Positions 18,112 to 25,657 of a DNA stretch of 64,000 nucleotides are shown in pieces. The first letter of the stretch is position 1, and every line of letters starts with the position of its first letter. Under the pieces are notes generated by a model. It was not told the DNA's origin. It did no database searches and was given only the letters and a program-made list of their open reading frames with translations. The position numbers and the translations under genes were made by a program. This DNA comes from Shewanella jiangmenensis (GTDB lineage Bacteria > Pseudomonadota > Gammaproteobacteria > Enterobacterales > Shewanellaceae): assembly GCF_018596335.1 (NCBI RefSeq), contig NZ_JAHEPS010000001.1, forward strand, positions 434,001 through 498,000, given 5' to 3'.

Positions 18112-18244
18112 GTCGCTTTGCAAGCGACTGGAAATCGAAGGCTTCCATGCTTCACCTGAAGAAATGGGCTGATAGCTACCCGCATAAGCGGCCCGTAAGA
18201 GCTGAGGTTGTCGCTTTGCAAGCGACTTAAGATCGTGGAGCTTC
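18112..18244. repeat. Two copies of a palindromic 34-bp unit
   Basis: Copies at 18112-18145 and 18210-18244 share GTCGCTTTGCAAGCGACT, itself a seven-base inverted repeat around TGC. This is followed by a diverged tail (GGAAATCGAAGGCTTC versus TAAGATCGTGGAGCTTC). No gene covers them. Confidence 0.6.
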
Positions 18245-18257
18245 GCCCCACACCCGA

Positions 18258-18289
18258 CCAAGAGGGGATCTACAGCAATCCCCTCTTGG
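18258..18289. repeat. Perfect 12-bp inverted repeat
   Basis: CCAAGAGGGGAT and ATCCCCTCTTGG are separated by eight bases. No T tract follows on either strand, so it is not a usual terminator. The surrounding 18.25-18.52 kb shows no credible gene. Confidence 0.6.
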
Positions 18290-18456
18290 ATCTCCCCTGC
18301 CGCCCCAGACGAAGCCGGGCACTTTGGTCTTATGGGCTGAAAACGGCCACCGCGACCGACTCGCTCCTGCTCGACGGTCTCTGTCTCGGCATCCATGCCT
18401 CGACTTACCCGTTTCACTCAGCCCAACTACCAAAGCGGCTTCGATGGGGGAATGAG

Positions 18457-18504
18457 CAGGTGCAACCTCCAAGTGAAGAGTTGTGCCTGCCCTATCTTTC
18501 TTCT
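18457..18504. repeat. Copy A of the four-copy GGTGCAACCT repeat
   Basis: GGTGCAACCTCCAAGTGAAG and the following TTGTGCCTGCCCTATCTTTC resemble three further copies at 19781-19937. Together they flank the first two genes of the accessory region. Confidence 0.55.
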
Positions 18505-18522
18505 GCAAGTGAAGTGTTAAAC

Positions 18523-19245
18523 CTATCCGTTGGTTTTAACCTGGAAGTCCCACGCTTCTCGAATAGATTCAACGCATGGCTTGAATCTTGACATATGTCG
18601 AATGCATACCACAGGCACCCTTCTGCCAGCTATCTGCGACATGAATGAAAATGTATTGTAATAACGGCTTCTGTTGGATTGATAGATTTCACCGACAGCA
18701 AAGCGCTTACGCAAAACACTGGCAGCCGACAAATCATTGAGGCTATTGCTATATGCGAGGATTAAATCTGGCTTGAACTCTGCAATTGTCACCTGTTCAA
18801 AAAAATCTAAAGACCTGTCAACAAGAACGTCTACCCCACTGAAACCGACTGCTTTTGCTTTTTTCTTAACCGCCGCGGCATTCTCAGAACACAACAGAAT
18901 AGCATTTGTGTAAACCGTGGAGCTGCTACTAAATCCCAGCTCTTCTGGCAGTGCAAGAAGCCGTTTTGGCAATGTAGTCGATAACCAAGCCCCCTGCGCT
19001 CCGTTAATGACATTGGACTCTAAAGGGTTTGCCTTTCCATGTTGCACTGCCGAAAGATTTGTCCATTCAAGATCAGCGTCGGAGCCGTTAAAGCCGACAA
19101 CTACAAGCCTTTGGTCACTGGCATTACATTCCAATACCGAATGAGCGCAGTCATAAGGTCTGGAATTTAATTCCGCTAATCCAAGCTCAACTAATTTCTG
19201 CTCAATTTTTTTATAAATATCCATATCATCAATAAATTTAATCAC
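18523..19245 (-). CDS. Unknown protein, possibly uracil-DNA-glycosylase-like
   Basis: The protein has 240 residues from a GTG, or 233 from an internal ATG at 19224; neither start has a clear ribosome site. Three segments in order recall the uracil-DNA-glycosylase-like fold: LVVVGFNGSD near residues 48-55 (compare GxNPG), STVYTNAILL in the middle, and PVVCIRHMSRF near residue 217 (compare the HPSP/HPSRF motif). FKPDLILAYSN also resembles the strand before the last motif. The usual catalytic details are not conserved, so this is a fold suggestion from memory. The gene is AT-rich compared with yggX next door and lies alone in the accessory region, so it is probably acquired. Defence or signalling use is possible but unproven. 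Confidence 0.4.
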   Translation of the reverse strand: MIKFIDDMDIYKKIEQKLVELGLAELNSRPYDCAHSVLECNASDQRLVVVGFNGSDADLEWTNLSAVQHGKANPLESNVINGAQGAWLSTTLPKRLLALPEELGFSSSSTVYTNAILLCSENAAAVKKKAKAVGFSGVDVLVDRSLDFFEQVTIAEFKPDLILAYSNSLNDLSAASVLRKRFAVGEIYQSNRSRYYNTFSFMSQIAGRRVPVVCIRHMSRFKPCVESIREAWDFQVKTNG

Positions 19246-19350
19246 TCAACCGAGTGGCAGTTAAACAACCAGCAATCCGGATTTATAGCCGTAGTAAATC
19301 CAGCCCTGCACAACGAATACAGTTATATAAAATCAATACGTATCAGACCT

Positions 19351-19686
19351 TTAAGGGTGCTTCAACTTGCATTGTTCTGTATTGGGCGGAGGCTGCCATC
19401 CTGATCTACCACCGTAGTCACAGGAGTGAAAACACCCACCACCCGTAACAATCGTGTTTCCGCTTTCATCGACCCAGCGGAACTTTCCGTTTGTCAGACA
19501 AGTGACAAAGCACTGATCGTTCTTCTCACAGCGTTGGCGTAACAAATCAAGAAAACACAGCTCACTGGCATTAAGTTTTACCCCCTCCTTAATCGGAGCA
19601 TCGCAGCGATTAGCTTGCCCCTCAGCACAGGCAAAACCACTAAAAATAAGGAGAAAAAACATAAAAACTGGCAATCTTATTCGCAT
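19351..19686 (-). CDS. Secreted Cys-rich small protein, unknown function
   Basis: The 111-residue product starts with a clear signal peptide (MRIRLPVFMFFLLIFSGF, cleavage probably after ACA). The mature part of about 88 residues has eight Cys (RC, LC, RC, QC, TC, GC, SC, QC), a count suited to four disulfides in the periplasm or outside the cell. A Trp-containing segment GKFRWVDESGN precedes the last Cys pairs. I do not recognise a family. It is separated from the neighbouring gene by about 100 bases containing a short palindrome (19279-19301). The coding sequence is AT-rich like its neighbours. Confidence 0.55.
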   Translation of the reverse strand: MRIRLPVFMFFLLIFSGFACAEGQANRCDAPIKEGVKLNASELCFLDLLRQRCEKNDQCFVTCLTNGKFRWVDESGNTIVTGGGCFHSCDYGGRSGWQPPPNTEQCKLKHP

Positions 19687-20023
19687 GATATTTTTAAACT
19701 ATCCTGTCGTTATTGCATGAAACCCCAAAGAGCACGTTGCAGGAAGCAAGGCATAAGGCCTATGGCCGCCACGCGGGGGTAAAAGCGGTGCCACCGGCAT
19801 GTGAAGAGATGTGCCAGTCCTCACTCTTCGGTGCAACCTTCAAGTAAAGAGTTGCCTGTCCTATCTTTCTTCCAACACGCTCAGCGGCACCGAAGGGGCT
19901 CAAAAAGCGGTGCTACCTGCAGGTGAAGAATTGTCCATGTCCCCAATCTTACCATTATGCCTATCTCCAATCTGACACCCTTTCTTGGCGTAAGAAATAT
20001 TGACGGAATGCCACTAAAACTTG
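19687..20023. other. Non-coding stretch rich in degenerate repeats
   Basis: No credible gene is present. The region contains three copies of the GGTGC-ACCT repeat family and separates two unrelated minus-strand genes of the accessory region. Confidence 0.5.
19781..19937. repeat. Copies B-D of the four-copy GGTGCAACCT repeat
   Basis: Copies start at 19781 (AAAAGCGGTGCCACCGGCAT), 19829 (CGGTGCAACCTTCAAGTAAA) and 19902 (AAAAAGCGGTGCTACCTGCA). Each continues into a GTGAAGAnnTGTCC-like tail. Copy B also shares CCTATCTTTCTTC with copy A near 18.49 kb. Confidence 0.55.
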
Positions 20024-20608
20024 CTATAACCGTAATAGTCTTCTAATCGCTTCTATAGTAAGTGCAGATAGTAACGCAAACTGAATATCGGTTGTTGCTA
20101 GGAATACCAATAAATCTATTGTTATATTGAAAACAAGCCAAAATAGATCATAAACCCTTCTCAACGAAATAAACTGATAAAATATATTTTTCCTTGCTCT
20201 AAACCGAGTTCGAGAACAATCAATAGTTTTTGACTCATCATTTACACATGGTTCTCCAACCGGAACTAGGATTAAGTAATGCAAGAAATGTTTATAATAC
20301 AACAGCTCAATTATTTTATTTCTGAGAAGATTGGTTATTAAACCCGCTGGAATATGCAGTGTAAGATGCAATTCATTTCCATATTCTGTGCTATCTTCTT
20401 TTATCAGCGTTTTATAAGGCGAGACAGAGCCAGTAGTAAGAAAACTTTCCAACAGTTCTGTACCAACAACCATCTCCACTATCGTCAGAACAAACCACTT
20501 CCAAAGAGATATTTCTTTCTTTAACTCTGGACTTCGAAAACATACTAACCTTAGATAACTTTCTGTTCGTCCTTTTGCACTATCGATTACTCTATAGTCT
20601 TTAGTCAT
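20024..20608 (-). CDS. Unknown protein with C-terminal membrane helices
   Basis: The 194-residue product (from MTKDYRVIDS) has a basic N-terminal region, a hydrophobic segment at about residues 32-48 (SLWKWFVLTIVEMVVG) and a C-terminal pair of hydrophobic stretches (VYDLFWLVFNITIDLLVFL and the following IQFALLSALTIEA). The fold cannot be identified. A longer reading to 20659 is open, but MTKDY looks the more natural start; no ribosome site is clear. The sequence is very AT-rich, consistent with recent acquisition. It is preceded by a 93-base gap with a small hairpin and by the broken HEPN-like gene. Confidence 0.4.
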   Translation of the reverse strand: MTKDYRVIDSAKGRTESYLRLVCFRSPELKKEISLWKWFVLTIVEMVVGTELLESFLTTGSVSPYKTLIKEDSTEYGNELHLTLHIPAGLITNLLRNKIIELLYYKHFLHYLILVPVGEPCVNDESKTIDCSRTRFRARKNIFYQFISLRRVYDLFWLVFNITIDLLVFLATTDIQFALLSALTIEAIRRLLRL

Positions 20609-20701
20609 AGTTACTAAAAATCCAAAGTGAAGGTATACAGCGAGCGTTAGAGAGTCCAATCAACGGGCCCAGCCAACGATTCCAGCACCGAAGGTGCGAT
20701 G

Positions 20702-21289
20702 CTAAATTTCGTTGTTATTTCTGATTGAATTAAATACTTTAGCTAAATGAGTGGAATAGTAATCAGCATTGCGTTCAACAAATTCTTGAAGAGAGTGATG
20801 GCTATCAAAAGATAAAGTTTTTTGTTGAGATTTGAGCTCAGTTATGGCGACATCGTAGTACTCGCAGATGCATTTAAACGCAATACCAAAATCAGGGACA
20901 ATAGATATTTTCACTGGGTCTATGTACGCCACTCTTTGATCCCTAAAGTCTCTAAGTTATTTCCAGTGATTATCCCATTCAGCTTGATCCATAGATAGCC
21001 TATTCTGGATTTTTGATTTGAAATCTTCATGGTCAATAAGAACATTTTTAAAGTGAAGATCATCCTTGTTATTACCAAATAGGTGAGACCAATTAAGTAA
21101 TGCAATGTCAAAGAAATTATTACATATCAAAATAGGTAGAGTGCCAGGCACATTTTCATACTTTAGCGATTCAAGCCAGCAAAAATGTTGCCTCGCAAAC
21201 GCCTGAGCTACTAACGTAACTCGTTTTAATTTTGTCGAATCCACATCGGCAGCCTTATAAAAAATTAACGCATTGTTCAGGATGCACAA
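20702..21289 (-). pseudogene. HEPN/AbiU2-like gene interrupted by an in-frame TAA
   Basis: Two frames in the same phase, 20957-21289 and 20702-20932, are separated only by one TAA (20957-20959) and eight sense codons reading LRDFRDQR. Joined, the protein would read ...AEWDNHWK-stop-LRDFRDQRVAYIDP..., which resembles the tail of AbiU2-type HEPN proteins (FRDKxVAHxD). The catalytic-type His position is Tyr here. The upstream half has the matching DIALLNWSHLFG and LHFKNVLIDHEDF segments. The frame opens at a TTG directly after a TAG, so the N-terminus may also be lost. HEPN proteins of this kind act as ribonucleases or toxins in phage defence. The second half could be re-initiated from GTG at 20932, which has AGGGA eight bases upstream. 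Confidence 0.5.
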
Positions 21290-21321
21290 CGACTACAACA
21301 CCTAAACACGCTCTCTATAAT

Positions 21322-21768
21322 TTAATTTTCCCAACTTGTTGGATAGACATATCCATTCGCTTTAAATAGTTTCTCTTTGACTGCACGCACATAAGAAGCT
21401 TCGATACCTATTCCGTTACCCTGTATTTCCTTTGCATATTCTTTGGCTTCTCCAAATATATCTAATGGATTTGATGCACCAGGGTACATGGGGGAATTTG
21501 AATCCGGCTCTCTCGTGAGAAGTTCCGTACATAATCGGCTAATATAATCCCTTCTCCTTCTTGCTATTTCGACAATAGTAGAACTTTTTTGTGTCTCATA
21601 AGGTGCTAAACTTATCTTTTCAAGCCAATCAGCCTGACCAGCGATAGCGGCAATAATTCTATCGTTTGTCATGAATTTTGGATCTTCAAAACTCCTGCGT
21701 CCTCCGAACAGTTTGAAAACCAAAAAGAGACTTACTACAACAATGACTGCCAGTACAATCGGATCCAT
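21322..21768 (-). CDS. Single-pass membrane protein of unknown function
   Basis: The 148-residue protein starts MDPIVLAVIVVVSLFLVFKL, a single N-terminal transmembrane anchor with a positive inner flank (FGGRRSF). A soluble, mostly helical cytoplasmic domain of about 120 residues follows, containing DRIIAAIAGQADWLEKI and VEIARRRRDYISRL. I know no family for it. AAGGAG six bases before the ATG is the best ribosome site in this region and fixes the start against a longer upstream frame. It could be the intact partner of the broken HEPN-like gene 30 bases downstream, but nothing in the sequence proves this. Confidence 0.55.
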   Translation of the reverse strand: MDPIVLAVIVVVSLFLVFKLFGGRRSFEDPKFMTNDRIIAAIAGQADWLEKISLAPYETQKSSTIVEIARRRRDYISRLCTELLTREPDSNSPMYPGASNPLDIFGEAKEYAKEIQGNGIGIEASYVRAVKEKLFKANGYVYPTSWEN

Positions 21769-22057
21769 TTTTTCTCCTTGAAGCCTAACACTCGTATCGT
21801 GAACATGCGCATGATGTGCGCTCGCTTTGTTTCGCACCGAAGAAAATCAGAACACGCGAAACTCTTTCACCACAGCCTCCGCTTGGCGCTTCGGCTGCTG
21901 CTGAGCGACAAACCAAGCGGCAGGCAAAAAGCCAGAAGCGGCGGCTTCAAAAAGTCCAAAACTAGGGAATGGGGGCGCGAAATGCGGGGCAAATCCCTTT
22001 GAAAGCGTATCGGATCGGCGGCCATCATCCCTAATCAGCACCTCGGTAAGCATTAAG

Positions 22058-22114
22058 AAGACACTGCTCTTCATTAATAAAGACACCGCTCTTCATTAAT
22101 AAAGACACAGCTCT
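22058..22114. repeat. 22-bp tandem repeat, about 2.5 copies
   Basis: Units begin AAGACACTGCTCTTCATTAA, AAGACACCGCTCTTCATTAA and AAGACACAGCTC at positions 22058, 22080 and 22102, an exact period of 22 bases with single-base changes. Confidence 0.75.
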
Positions 22115-22291
22115 GGTTGCAGAGTTATATCAGTGACTTCTTAACCTTTGTTTTAGTTGAAAATTAACAAATTTCACTCAATGGACCGATACTACCGTAT
22201 GACGTTTTAACCGGCAAGCGAAACTCGGCAAGATCGGAGTCTGGTGCCATGGCGCGATCCTCAGAAAATCACCTGAGCAAACCGGCGCCAT

Positions 22292-22319
22292 AAAAAATGG
22301 CAGCCGGAGCTGCCATTTT
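22292..22319 (-). terminator. Terminator after symporter gene
   Basis: An 11-base perfect stem AAAATGGCAGC / GCTGCCATTTT with loop CGGA has a T6 tail on the minus strand. It lies 25 bases beyond the symporter stop. Confidence 0.85.
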
Positions 22320-22343
22320 GATTTGATTGTTCACAAGCCTGTA

Positions 22344-23858
22344 TCAGCGCCTGTTTAGGGGTTCGTCATCCCGGGTGTCGTCGGGCTCGAAGGCATGGCC
22401 TGTTTGCTCGCGCATCAGGTTGATTTCGGCGCGGTTCTCAACCCAGTAGTCGGCGTTTTTAATGCCGAGTTTCTCAGGATGGAACACAGGGTCTTCACCC
22501 TTGCTCTTTTGTGCTTCGTAGTCGCGAAGGGCAACCAGCGCGGGCTTTTGCAGCAGCAGGATGGCGCCTATGTTAAGCCAGGCCATCAGCCCTACGCCTA
22601 TATCGCCCATGCCCCAGGCCAGATCGGCGGTTTTCACAGTGCCGTACACCACAGAGCTCATCAACGTAAGCTTGAGCAAAAAGTTAAGCCATGGGCGGTT
22701 AACCTTGCGGTTAATGTAGGCCACGTTGGTTTCGGCAATGTAGTAGTAAGCAACTATGGTGGTAAAGGCAAAGAAGAACAGCGCCACGGCAACAAACATG
22801 CTGCCAACGCCGGGCATCATGCTTTCCATGGCGGTTTGCACATAACCCGGGCCTGCAGCAACGCCCTGAATGCCGGTGTAAAGCGCCGCGCCATCTGGCC
22901 CTTCAACGTTATAAAGGCCGGTGATAAGCAGCATAAAGCCGGTGGCAGAGCACACAAACAGGGTGTCGATATACACAGAAAACGCCTGCACCAGCCCCTG
23001 CTTGGCAGGATGGCTTACGGCCGCAGCCGATGAGGCGTGTGGGCCTGTGCCCTGACCTGCTTCGTTTGAGTAGATGCCGCGCTTAACGCCCCACATCACA
23101 GCAAGGCCGAGGATGGCGCCAAAACCGGCTTCAAAGCCAAAGGCGCTTTTGAAGATAAGCATCAATACGCCGGGCAAGGCACTGATATTAAGCGCAATAA
23201 TCACGCAGGCCACGATAATGTAACCGAGCGCCATAAAGGGCACCACGGTACTGGCAAACTGGGCGATACGCTTAACGCCGCCGAAGATAATAAAGCCCAG
23301 CAGCAGCGCAAGGGATGCGGCGGTTACGTTGGGGTTGATATCAAAGGCGGTTTGCAGACTTGAGCCGATGGAGTTTGCCTGCACGCCCGGCAGCAGCACG
23401 CCGCAGGCAAAAATGGTGGCAATGGCAAACAGCCAGGCGTACCACTTCATGCCAAGGCCTTTTTCGATATAAAAGGCCGGGCCGCCGCGGTATTCGCCGT
23501 TAATTTTTTCTTTGTAGATTTGACCCAGAGTCGATTCGACGAAGGCGGAGCTGGCACCCAGAAACGCCACCATCCACATCCAGAACAGCGCGCCCGGGCC
23601 GCCGAAGGTGATGGCGGTGGCCACACCGGCGATGTTACCTGTACCCACGCGGCCAGCCAGGGTCATGGACAGCGCCTGAAACGAGGACACGCCGGCCTCA
23701 TTGCCCTTGCCCTGAAACATCAAGCGGATCATTTCGCTTAAATGGCGCAGCTGCAAAAAACGGGTCCGCAGGGAGAAGTAAAGACCCACGCCAAGGCACA
23801 GATACACCAGGGCGGGGCTCCAGATAATACCATTGACGGTATTGACCAATTCACTCAT
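22344..23858 (-). CDS. Alanine/glycine:cation symporter family transporter
   Basis: The 504-residue integral membrane protein belongs to the AGCS (alanine or glycine:cation symporter) family. Signatures include MTLAGRVGTGNIAGVATAITFGG (positions about 65-90), ALFWMWMVAFLGASSAFVEST, YRGGPAFYIEKGLG and KRGIYSNEAGQGTGPHASSAA, with about ten further hydrophobic helices. It imports small neutral amino acids with Na+ (or H+). GAGGAG lies nine bases upstream of the ATG at 23858; an in-frame TTG two codons earlier is less likely. The gene is alone, with its own terminator. Confidence 0.93.
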   Translation of the reverse strand: MSELVNTVNGIIWSPALVYLCLGVGLYFSLRTRFLQLRHLSEMIRLMFQGKGNEAGVSSFQALSMTLAGRVGTGNIAGVATAITFGGPGALFWMWMVAFLGASSAFVESTLGQIYKEKINGEYRGGPAFYIEKGLGMKWYAWLFAIATIFACGVLLPGVQANSIGSSLQTAFDINPNVTAASLALLLGFIIFGGVKRIAQFASTVVPFMALGYIIVACVIIALNISALPGVLMLIFKSAFGFEAGFGAILGLAVMWGVKRGIYSNEAGQGTGPHASSAAAVSHPAKQGLVQAFSVYIDTLFVCSATGFMLLITGLYNVEGPDGAALYTGIQGVAAGPGYVQTAMESMMPGVGSMFVAVALFFFAFTTIVAYYYIAETNVAYINRKVNRPWLNFLLKLTLMSSVVYGTVKTADLAWGMGDIGVGLMAWLNIGAILLLQKPALVALRDYEAQKSKGEDPVFHPEKLGIKNADYWVENRAEINLMREQTGHAFEPDDTRDDEPLNRR

Positions 23859-24218
23859 GTACAACGACTCCTCTTGTTATATTTGGTATCAGGACCGGAC
23901 AAGGTGGCTGCCGTCTAATTCCATTTTTATTAAGGGATTACAATTCCAAAATTCAACAATCCCGCAATCTCGCATTGGCTCGAGTCGAGGCTTAAGTCGG
24001 GGCCAGTCTCGGGACTTTTGTCTGGGCTTTGTCGGGGCTGGTCTCAGGGCTTGGCCTGTGCCTTCTGCAGCAAAAAACGCCGCTGCCCAAAACCCCATGG
24101 GAAAAATAAGATAACGATTCGCTGCAAAGCTTAAAAGAAGTATTTACCCGAATGTTGCAAATTAGCCCAAATGCCGTAATTTCAGCCGTTTTTGGCAAAA
24201 ATCGAACTATTCAAATGC

Positions 24219-24237
24219 TTAGGGAAGGTGCGAACAA
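24219..24237 (+). repeat. Second solo IS5-family terminal repeat
   Basis: TTAG followed by GGAAGGTGCGAACAA, again a YTAR-type target next to an IS5-like end, with no transposase nearby. It differs by one base from the copy at 12919. Confidence 0.5.
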
Positions 24238-24258
24238 AAGCGCCGGTCTGGCCGGCGC
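24236..24258 (-). terminator. Terminator after cytochrome b561-type gene
   Basis: On the minus strand the GCGCCGG / CCGGCGC stem with loop CCAGA is followed by TTTTGTT. Part of the T tract is contributed by the IS5-like end beside it. Confidence 0.65.
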
Positions 24259-24329
24259 TGCATGCTGTTTGATAGAGGGCGATGGATAGAGGGAGGCGGA
24301 AAGCGGAACGCTGATAGAACAGCTTCAGC

Positions 24330-25130
24330 TTATTTGCCATCATCGCCCTTGTAGCCTGTCACCATGGCTTTAACAAGGTTCTCGCCGTGGGCGCGGGACG
24401 AAAAGTACACGCCACCCAGGTGCAGCAGCACCAGCAGCAGGGTGAAGTTAACAAAAAACTCGTGGATTTCTTCCCAAAACTCCTCGCCTTCGCTCTCGCC
24501 GTGTTCATCGTTTTCGGCGCTATAGGCGCGGTAATTGTCATTGTCACGGTCATTGTCGCGGTCATTGTCACGATCATGGTCGCGGTCATTGGCACTGGCG
24601 CGGTCATCCTGATCATTGCCGCCTTTAGCCTGCTCGCCTTGAATATTGATGCCAACATCCATATCGCGAGCCTTTTCACCCAAGCCAGGATCGGCTGCGC
24701 TCAAAAGCCCCGGCTCACTCAAGCCTGCACTGACAGTCGCCTCGGTTTGCGCAAACGGCCCTTCGCCATCAAAACCAAGCAGCTTAAGACCGCTGAAACC
24801 TGTGGCCAGAATCGAGCACAGCAGCGCCACCACCATCAGGCCGCCGGCGGGATTGTGCCCCTCATAATGCTGAGGTTTGCCACTGAAAAGGCTTTTAAGG
24901 TACTCAAATGCTTTGAATGGTGAGCGGACAAAGTCGCTGAACCGCGCATGTTTGCTGCCAATAAAGCCCCAGATAATGCGGATAGTTACCAGTGAGACAA
25001 TAAAATAGCCACTGGCCACATGCACACTTTGCCATTCATCCCCCGACACATAGCTGAGCACAAAGGCAAACAGCAGTGACCAGTGAAAGGTGCGAACCAG
25101 TACGTCCCAAACATATTTGCGCTCTTGCAT
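24330..25130 (-). CDS. Cytochrome b561-type membrane protein with Asp/Arg/Asn repeat
   Basis: The 266-residue protein begins MQERKYVWDVLVRTFHWSLL, the heme-ligating His-containing first helix of cytochrome b561/Ni-Fe-hydrogenase-type cytochromes b. SVHVASGYFIVSLVTIRIIWGFIG follows, and ending helices carry LLVLLHLGGVYFSS. Four helices with His ligands would hold two hemes and pass electrons between quinol and a periplasmic partner. Between helices 3 and 4 lies a hydrophilic insert of about 100 residues containing DRDHDRDNDRDNDRDNDNYR, coded by 12-base tandem repeats. GGAGAAG precedes the ATG; an upstream extension to 25190 lacks support. No partner cytochrome c is adjacent. Confidence 0.82.
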   Translation of the reverse strand: MQERKYVWDVLVRTFHWSLLFAFVLSYVSGDEWQSVHVASGYFIVSLVTIRIIWGFIGSKHARFSDFVRSPFKAFEYLKSLFSGKPQHYEGHNPAGGLMVVALLCSILATGFSGLKLLGFDGEGPFAQTEATVSAGLSEPGLLSAADPGLGEKARDMDVGINIQGEQAKGGNDQDDRASANDRDHDRDNDRDNDRDNDNYRAYSAENDEHGESEGEEFWEEIHEFFVNFTLLLVLLHLGGVYFSSRAHGENLVKAMVTGYKGDDGK

Positions 25131-25657
25131 AACATCTTCTCCTGCGTGAATTCCCACTGTGCTGACACAGCACTTTTTGTGATGGAGCACTTTGTAATGA
25201 AGCGCTCTGGCCAGTCGCCTGAAGCCAGTCGCCGGCCGCTACAATAATCAGTGCATCTGGGTTGCAGTATCTGCCCGAGCCCTTTGGCAGAACATTGGGC
25301 AAATGCCCCATTTACCGGCCTTTGGGACATATGCCGGATAGGTTTGGCGCCGATTTCTGTTGATATTGCGACGCCGCCGATGCCTTAATAACGCAGGCGG
25401 CTTTCTTCATTAGCCCGGCAATGCGAGCCTTGGCGAAAAAGCCGGGCTAAGTTGGATTTGATATCAGATAGGTTCAAGGTTCTGCAGGAAGACGCAGGCA
25501 GGGATTGGTGGCAACTCGCCCGCTTGCTCAGGCTCTTGCTCAGGTGCTGGCTCAGCCACATAAGAGGCAACGCCGCCGACGATTTTTAAGCTTTTACATT
25601 TTTGGATTTTGCATTTTCGGTTTTTACACTTTCGATTTTTACAGCAAGGATACCCAA
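25131..25657. other. Divergent regulatory region of cytochrome b and LuxR-type genes
   Basis: A 527-base gap between divergent genes. It contains a long hairpin at 25410-25450 and, next to the LuxR-type gene, a run of imperfect TTTTTACA/TTTTGCA/TTTTCGG repeats at about 25586-25645. No gene is called; short frames here have no ribosome site. Confidence 0.5.
25410..25450. other. Ten-base inverted repeat with 21-base loop
   Basis: TTAGCCCGGC and GCCGGGCTAA form a perfect stem between divergent genes. No T tract follows, so an operator or RNA structure is as likely as a terminator. Confidence 0.4.

Larger units (their letters stand above)
21769..22343. other. Gene-free junction at right edge of accessory region
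   Basis: A minus-strand frame across 21847-22086 has no recognisable features and no ribosome site, so I do not call it. The region carries the 22-bp tandem repeat at 22058-22114 and the symporter terminator. Confidence 0.5.
23865..24329. other. Intergenic region upstream of symporter
   Basis: This 465-base stretch holds the likely symporter promoter and degenerate CTCGGG/CTGGGC/TCGGGG direct repeats at about 23990-24060. It also holds an IS5-type end at 24219-24237 and the cytochrome-gene terminator. No gene is evident. Confidence 0.5.

Noticed and set aside
18520..21840. Integron-like cassette array
   Set aside because: The run of small unrelated genes suggests cassettes, and GCCTAAC at 21783 fits one half of a recombination core. 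No paired RYYYAAC...GTTRRRY sites of the right size flank the genes, and no integrase is present.
21847..22086. Minus-strand frame of 79 codons
   Set aside because: Low-complexity product, no ribosome site, no recognisable domain, and it lies in a repeat-bearing junction.
24387..24923. Hydrophobic plus-strand frame with VIVTVIVAVIV repeats
   Set aside because: It is the opposite-strand shadow of the Asp/Arg/Asn repeat in the cytochrome b gene; no ribosome site and no family features.
25085..25100. Third IS5-like end (AAAGGTGCGAACCAG)
   Set aside because: It lies inside the coding sequence for the first helix of the cytochrome b protein and lacks the GGAAGG start and the YTAR target.
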